6,369 nt of DNA from assembly GCA_017304125.1 (NCBI GenBank), contig JAFKLV010000109.1:1-6369 (forward strand). The letters run 5' to 3'. Every line of letters starts with the position of its first letter. The stretch's first letter is position 1. Origin of the DNA: Sphingomonadales bacterium. GTDB lineage: Bacteria > Pseudomonadota > Alphaproteobacteria > Sphingomonadales > Sphingomonadaceae. Under the pieces are notes generated by a model, which saw nothing but the letters and a program-made list of their open reading frames with translations, had not been told where the DNA came from and made no database searches. The translations under genes were made by a program, and so were the position numbers. Below are positions 4,196-6,369 of the stretch, piece by piece.

Positions 4196-6369
4196 GCGAA
4201 ACACGCCTCCGCGAGAAGGAATTGCGGCTCGCGCTCGTCTGCTACGGCGGGATCAGCCTCGCCGTCTATATGCACGGCATCACCAAGGAGGTGTGGCACC
4301 TCGCCCGCGCCAGCCGCGCCACGCATGACGGCGAGCGCCTGACCGGCACCGCCGGCGTCTATGCCGCGTTGCTCGACGAAATGGCCGACGAGGCGGGGCT
4401 GCGGCTGCGCGTGCTGCCCGACATCCTCGCCGGGGCGAGCGCGGGCGGGATCAACGGCATCTTTCTGGCGCAGGCGATCTCGTCCGGCCAGTCGCTCGAT
4501 CCGCTGACCGATTTGTGGCTGACGCGCGGCGACGTCGAAGCGCTGATCGACTCCGCCGCCGCACCGGCGTCGCGCTTTTCCAAGGCGTGGGCGATGCCGC
4601 TGGCGTGGATGGCGGCCGGGCGCAGCGCGGAAAAGCTCGAGGCGCTCGATCCCGAGACGCGCGAGGAAGTGCGCACCAAGCTGTCGCATTTCGTCCGCTC
4701 GCGCTGGTTCGAGCCGCCGTTCAGCGGCACCGGCTTCACCAAGATGCTGCTCGATGCGTTCGACGCAATGGCCGCCGCGCCGCGCGGCCCGCGCCTGCTG
4801 CCGGCCGGGCAACCGCTCGACCTGTTCGTCACCGTCACCGATTTTACCGGCCACCCCGAGCGGCTTCAGCTCCACTCGCCGCCCGAAGTGCTGGAGACCG
4901 AGCACCGGCTGGTGCTGCATTTCACCGATCACGGCGAGGTGCGCGATACGCTGGCGCCCGCCGCCGAACTGACCTTCGCCGCGCGTGCCACCTCCAGCTT
5001 CCCCGGCGCCTTCCCGCCCTTCACCGTCGCCGAGCTCGACGGCGTGCTGCGCGAGCGGAAGATCGACTGGCCGACGCGCGAGGCATTCCTCTATCGCATG
5101 CTGCCGCGGCAGGCAGCGGCGAATACCGCGGAAAAGGCCGTGCTGATCGACGGCTCGGTGCTCGCCAACGCGCCGTTCCGCCCGGCGATCGATGCGTTGA
5201 ACGAACGCCCGGCACGGCGGCAGGTCGACCGGCGCTTCGTCTATATCGACCCCTCCCCCGGCACCAAATTCCGCCTTTCGGGCGACAGCGACGGCGTGCC
5301 CGGCTTCTTCCAGACGATCCTCGGCGCGATCAGCGAATTGCCGCGCAAACAGCCGATCCGCGACAATCTCGATGCGATCGCCGAGCGCTCGGCACGGATC
5401 GAGCGGATGCGCGCGATCCTTCAGGCGATCCGCCCCGAAGTGGAGGCGAAGGTCGATGCGTTGTTCGGCCGCACCTTCTTCCTCGATCGCCCCACCGCCG
5501 CGCGGATCGCCGCCTGGCGCCGTCGCGCGCAGATCGCCGCGGCGGAACAGGCGGGATATGGCTATGCCGCTTATGCGCATCTGAAGCTCGCGGGGGTGAT
5601 CGAGAGCGTCACGGCGCTGCTCCACGGCATCGGCGGCGAGCCGGGGCCACAGCGCTGGCAGCGCATTCGCCGGCGGATCGAAACCGCGCTGGTCGCGCGC
5701 GGTTATGATCCCGCCTCGCCCGAACTCGCCGGCAGCGCGGTGACGATCGATTTCCTGCGCACCTTCGATCTCGGCTTTCGCATCCGGCGGCTGCGGCTGA
5801 TGTCGCGCCAGCTGACCAGATTGGAGAGCGAGGCGAGCGAAGATACGCTGCGCCCGATCCGCGATGCGATCTATCATTCGCTGTCGGCCTATCTCGATTG
5901 CCGCAATCCGCGCGCGCACCGCGCTTTGCGCGGCGAGGTCCGCGCACTGAGCGGCGATGCGGGGACGCTGCTCGATCGGCTGGCCGAATCGATGGAGCTG
6001 AAACAGCTCGATGCCGAGACCGACGAACGGCTCGCCGAGGCGCTCGCCACGCTGCCGCGCGATCTGCGCCGCACCCTGCTGTTGCGTTATCTCGGCTTCC
6101 CTTATTTCGATGTCGTCACGCTGCCGCTGCTGCAGGGCGAGGGCATGGACGAATATGATCCGATCCAGGTCGATCGCATCGCGCCCGACGACGCCGTGTC
6201 GATCCGCGGCGGCGGGGCGGAAGCGACGTTGAAGGGCATTCAGTTCAGCAACTTCGGCGCCTTCTTCAGCCGCGCCTATCGCGAGAATGACTATCTGTGG
6301 GGCCGGCTCCACGGCGCCGAGCGGATGATCGATATCGCGGTCTCGACGCTCGCCGGCGAGGCCCGGCTG
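4192..6369 (+). CDS. Patatin-like acyl hydrolase, DUF3376 type (3' end beyond window)
   Basis: A large lipid acyl hydrolase; 726 codons are present with no stop before the right edge, so the C-terminus is missing. The patatin catalytic domain occupies about 10-335: a glycine-rich oxyanion segment CYGGISLAVYMHG (17-29), nucleophile Ser83 in GASAGG (81-86), ATSSFPGAFPPF (266-277), and catalytic Asp320 in IDGS. The last motif has Ser where most patatins have Gly or Ala. The helical C-terminal half is typical of the 'patatin-like protein' family that carries DUF3376, as I recall it (roughly 700-800 residues). No signal peptide is seen, so it likely acts in the cytoplasm or on the inner membrane face. 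The ATG at 4192 overlaps the EEP stop by 4 bases with no Shine-Dalgarno sequence, so translation is probably coupled. Phospholipase A activity is the family expectation; the substrate is unproven. Confidence 0.93.
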   Translation, partial: MSETRLREKELRLALVCYGGISLAVYMHGITKEVWHLARASRATHDGERLTGTAGVYAALLDEMADEAGLRLRVLPDILAGASAGGINGIFLAQAISSGQSLDPLTDLWLTRGDVEALIDSAAAPASRFSKAWAMPLAWMAAGRSAEKLEALDPETREEVRTKLSHFVRSRWFEPPFSGTGFTKMLLDAFDAMAAAPRGPRLLPAGQPLDLFVTVTDFTGHPERLQLHSPPEVLETEHRLVLHFTDHGEVRDTLAPAAELTFAARATSSFPGAFPPFTVAELDGVLRERKIDWPTREAFLYRMLPRQAAANTAEKAVLIDGSVLANAPFRPAIDALNERPARRQVDRRFVYIDPSPGTKFRLSGDSDGVPGFFQTILGAISELPRKQPIRDNLDAIAERSARIERMRAILQAIRPEVEAKVDALFGRTFFLDRPTAARIAAWRRRAQIAAAEQAGYGYAAYAHLKLAGVIESVTALLHGIGGEPGPQRWQRIRRRIETALVARGYDPASPELAGSAVTIDFLRTFDLGFRIRRLRLMSRQLTRLESEASEDTLRPIRDAIYHSLSAYLDCRNPRAHRALRGEVRALSGDAGTLLDRLAESMELKQLDAETDERLAEALATLPRDLRRTLLLRYLGFPYFDVVTLPLLQGEGMDEYDPIQVDRIAPDDAVSIRGGGAEATLKGIQFSNFGAFFSRAYRENDYLWGRLHGAERMIDIAVSTLAGEARL

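Noticed and set aside
4159..6312. A 717-codon open frame on the minus strand opposite the patatin gene
   Set aside because: It is antisense to a gene with clear catalytic motifs, its product is an Arg/Ala/Gly/Asp-rich mixture with no recognisable fold, and long antisense frames are expected in GC-rich DNA.
3500..6369. EEP nuclease plus patatin as an anti-phage defence pair (CBASS-like)
   Set aside because: No nucleotide cyclase, sensor or mobile-element context is present, the patatin is of the long DUF3376 type rather than a compact CBASS effector, and base composition matches the neighbouring genes.

Overview
The window is GC-rich alphaproteobacterial DNA with tight gene packing and a Sphingomonas-like look. 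This rests on protein style, codon use and a short GC-rich hairpin repeat (54-72) of the kind scattered through sphingomonad genomes; it is inferred from memory, not from a search. There are five confident protein genes and one candidate small ORF, in two divergent transcription units that share a control region at about 3225-3499. No RNA gene, CRISPR array, insertion sequence or prophage is visible.

Left unit (minus strand, read right to left): an acyl-CoA dehydrogenase with an extra N-terminal helical domain, most likely (2S)-methylsuccinyl-CoA dehydrogenase (mcd) of the ethylmalonyl-CoA pathway (1581-3224). Next comes a zinc-free NADP-dependent MDR oxidoreductase of the CurA / prostaglandin-reductase type (460-1485). 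Last is a small secreted mono-haem cytochrome c (83-463), whose start overlaps the oxidoreductase stop as ATGA. The 95-base gap between the first two genes has no terminator, so they are probably co-transcribed, but the gap carries its own copy of a regulatory-looking motif.

Right unit (plus strand): an unassigned 35-codon ORF (3396-3503), an endonuclease/exonuclease/phosphatase (EEP) family enzyme (3500-4195), and a long patatin-like lipase of the DUF3376 type that runs off the right edge (4192-6369). Both junctions are ATGA overlaps and the downstream starts lack Shine-Dalgarno sequences, so translation is probably coupled along the chain. A lipid acyl hydrolase coupled to a metal-dependent phosphoesterase suggests phospholipid turnover, though the substrate cannot be read from sequence.

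The most interesting signal is regulatory. A near-perfect 22-bp palindrome (3276-3297) sits upstream of mcd and overlaps promoter-like elements facing both ways. A related motif in the same orientation (13 of 17 positions identical) lies just before the oxidoreductase gene (1557-1573). The pair looks like two operators of one regulator controlling acyl-CoA / enoyl metabolism.
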